Shown here one piece after another: positions 6,820-7,483 of a stretch of DNA of 7,483 bases; within the stretch, counting starts at the first letter, position 1, and every line of letters starts with the position of its first letter. Source of the DNA: an uncultured Clostridia bacterium (GTDB lineage Bacteria > Bacillota > Clostridia > Oscillospirales > Acutalibacteraceae); assembly GCA_946409885.1 (NCBI GenBank), contig CAMJYF010000077.1, positions 1 to 7,483 of the forward strand. Direction: 5' to 3'. The notes beneath the pieces are model-generated. The model did not search any database. It saw only the letters and a list, made by a program, of their open reading frames with translations, and had not been told where the DNA came from. A program made the position numbers and the translations under genes.

Positions 6820-6856
6820 CTCACGACTTACGACTTACGACTCACGACTTACGACT
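6820..6856 (-). repeat. Heptad array, right (inverted) arm
   Basis: Five 7-bp units plus two bases on the plus strand: CTCACGA, CTTACGA twice, CTCACGA, CTTACGA, CT. On the minus strand these read TCGTAAG or TCGTGAG, the same family as the left arm. Opposite the left arm there is one mismatch per heptad (at 6719, 6727, 6734, 6741 and 6748), always at a variable position of the unit. Confidence 0.9.
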
Positions 6857-6898
6857 CAAACAGCATCTTTCCCTATGCAGCAACTCTATAGCAGCATT

Positions 6899-7483
6899 AT
6901 GACGAGAAATCTCACCATCCTCGGTTCCACCGGTTCCATCGGCGTGCAGTCGCTGGACGTGGCAAAAAAAATGGGGTACGGCGTTGCGGCTTTAACGGCC
7001 AACAGCAACGTAAAAAAATTAGAAGAACAGATCCGGCGATATCATCCGGCGCTGGCGGCCCTTTCCGACGAGGCGGCCGCCGGGGACATGCGCCTGCGGG
7101 TGGCCGACACCGGCACCAAGGTGCTGGGCGGCGCCGAGGGCGTGTGCGAATGCGCCGCCGCGGAGGGCGCGGACACGGCCATCGACGCCATCGTGGGGCT
7201 GGCCGGTCTGAAGCCCGCCCTGACGGCCATCAACGCCGGCAAAAAACTGGCGCTGGCCAATAAGGAAGCGCTGGTGGCCGGCGGGCAGCTGGTGCTGAAA
7301 GCATTGGAGAAGAACAAGGTGGCCATGCTGCCCGTGGACAGCGAGCATTCCGCCATCTTCCAGTGCCTGCAGGGGAAACCCTCCAACAAGGCGCTGAAAA
7401 AGATCGTGCTGACCGCCTCCGGCGACCCCTTCTTCGGCAAAACGCGGGAGGAGATCAAAAACGTAAAAGCGGCGGACGCCCTG
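6899..7483 (+). CDS. dxr: 1-deoxy-D-xylulose 5-phosphate reductoisomerase, N-terminal part
   Basis: Converts DXP to 2-C-methyl-D-erythritol 4-phosphate with NADPH, the first committed step of the MEP isoprenoid pathway. The first 195 codons are present and the frame is open to the window end; the full protein is normally about 380-400 residues. It shows the NADPH-binding GSTGSIG (9-15), LANKEALVAGG (119-129) and PVDSEHSA (145-152), where D147 and E149 should bind the metal. The motif usually written SGGPF reads SGDPF (174-178), with D176 replacing a conserved glycine. ATG 6899 gives the usual spacing to GSTGSIG. An in-frame ATG at 6875 lies within the element's terminal repeat. Neither has a nearby ribosome site; the best one (6690-6695) is on the far side of the element. 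Confidence 0.93.
   Translation, partial: MTRNLTILGSTGSIGVQSLDVAKKMGYGVAALTANSNVKKLEEQIRRYHPALAALSDEAAAGDMRLRVADTGTKVLGGAEGVCECAAAEGADTAIDAIVGLAGLKPALTAINAGKKLALANKEALVAGGQLVLKALEKNKVAMLPVDSEHSAIFQCLQGKPSNKALKKIVLTASGDPFFGKTREEIKNVKAADAL

Larger units (their letters stand above)
6697..6887. mobile_element. MITE-like inverted-repeat element between cdsA and dxr
   Basis: The ends AGAGTCGCTGCATA (6697-6710) and the complement of 6874-6887 match at 13 of 14 bases. Inside are two oppositely oriented heptad arrays, 6714-6750 and 6820-6856, which pair at 32 of 37 positions around a 69-nt loop. AGCAG occurs at 6694-6698 and 6890-6894, a candidate 5-bp target duplication. The fit is imperfect: on the left it overlaps the terminal repeat by 2 nt and on the right four bases (CTAT) lie between. 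There is no transposase or coding capacity, so it would be non-autonomous. As RNA, the region would fold into one long hairpin. Mobility is inferred; the inverted symmetry is directly visible. Confidence 0.6.

Noticed and set aside
6714..6856. Heptad arrays as a CRISPR array
   Set aside because: The units are 7 bp, contiguous and inverted, with no unique spacers of regular length and no cas genes.

Overview
This window looks like chromosomal DNA from a GC-rich, low-oxygen Firmicute, most likely a gut clostridium of the Oscillospirales/Ruminococcaceae type. That placement is inferred from the gene order pyrH-frr-uppS-cdsA-dxr, Bacillus/Clostridium-like promoters and AGGAG ribosome sites, and the protein motifs. 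No marker gene allows a firmer assignment.

Left part (1-3569): a leftward gene encodes an 818-residue protein with about five N-terminal membrane helices fused to a GH36/melibiase-type alpha-galactosidase, probably displayed outside the cell. Diverging from it across a 113-nt gap is a cytoplasmic calcineurin-like metallophosphoesterase. The gap holds a good rightward promoter whose -35 box sits on a 17-bp palindrome.

Right part (3570-7483): a short AT-rich spacer carries two near-consensus promoters back to back. One fires right into the housekeeping operon; the other fires left, antisense to the end of the phosphoesterase gene. The operon encodes UMP kinase (pyrH), ribosome recycling factor (frr), undecaprenyl diphosphate synthase (uppS), CDP-diacylglycerol synthase (cdsA) and the N-terminal half of DXP reductoisomerase (dxr, cut by the window end). 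Together these supply UTP precursors, recycle ribosomes, make the lipid carrier for wall synthesis, activate phosphatidate for phospholipids, and start the MEP isoprenoid pathway that feeds UppS. rpsB and tsf, which often precede pyrH, are not here.

The most interesting structure lies between cdsA and dxr. A roughly 191-bp gene-free inverted-repeat element has 14-bp ends (13/14 matching) and internal inverted arrays of 7-bp repeats (32/37 pairs). It is flanked by AGCAG direct repeats. Removing it with one AGCAG copy rebuilds an ideal AAGGAG-7 nt-ATG site for dxr, so the element appears to have split the dxr Shine-Dalgarno from its start codon. Related 7-bp repeats also follow pyrH and the glycosidase gene, always in the same orientation relative to the upstream gene. 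No convincing rho-independent terminator, RNA gene, CRISPR array or transposase was seen.
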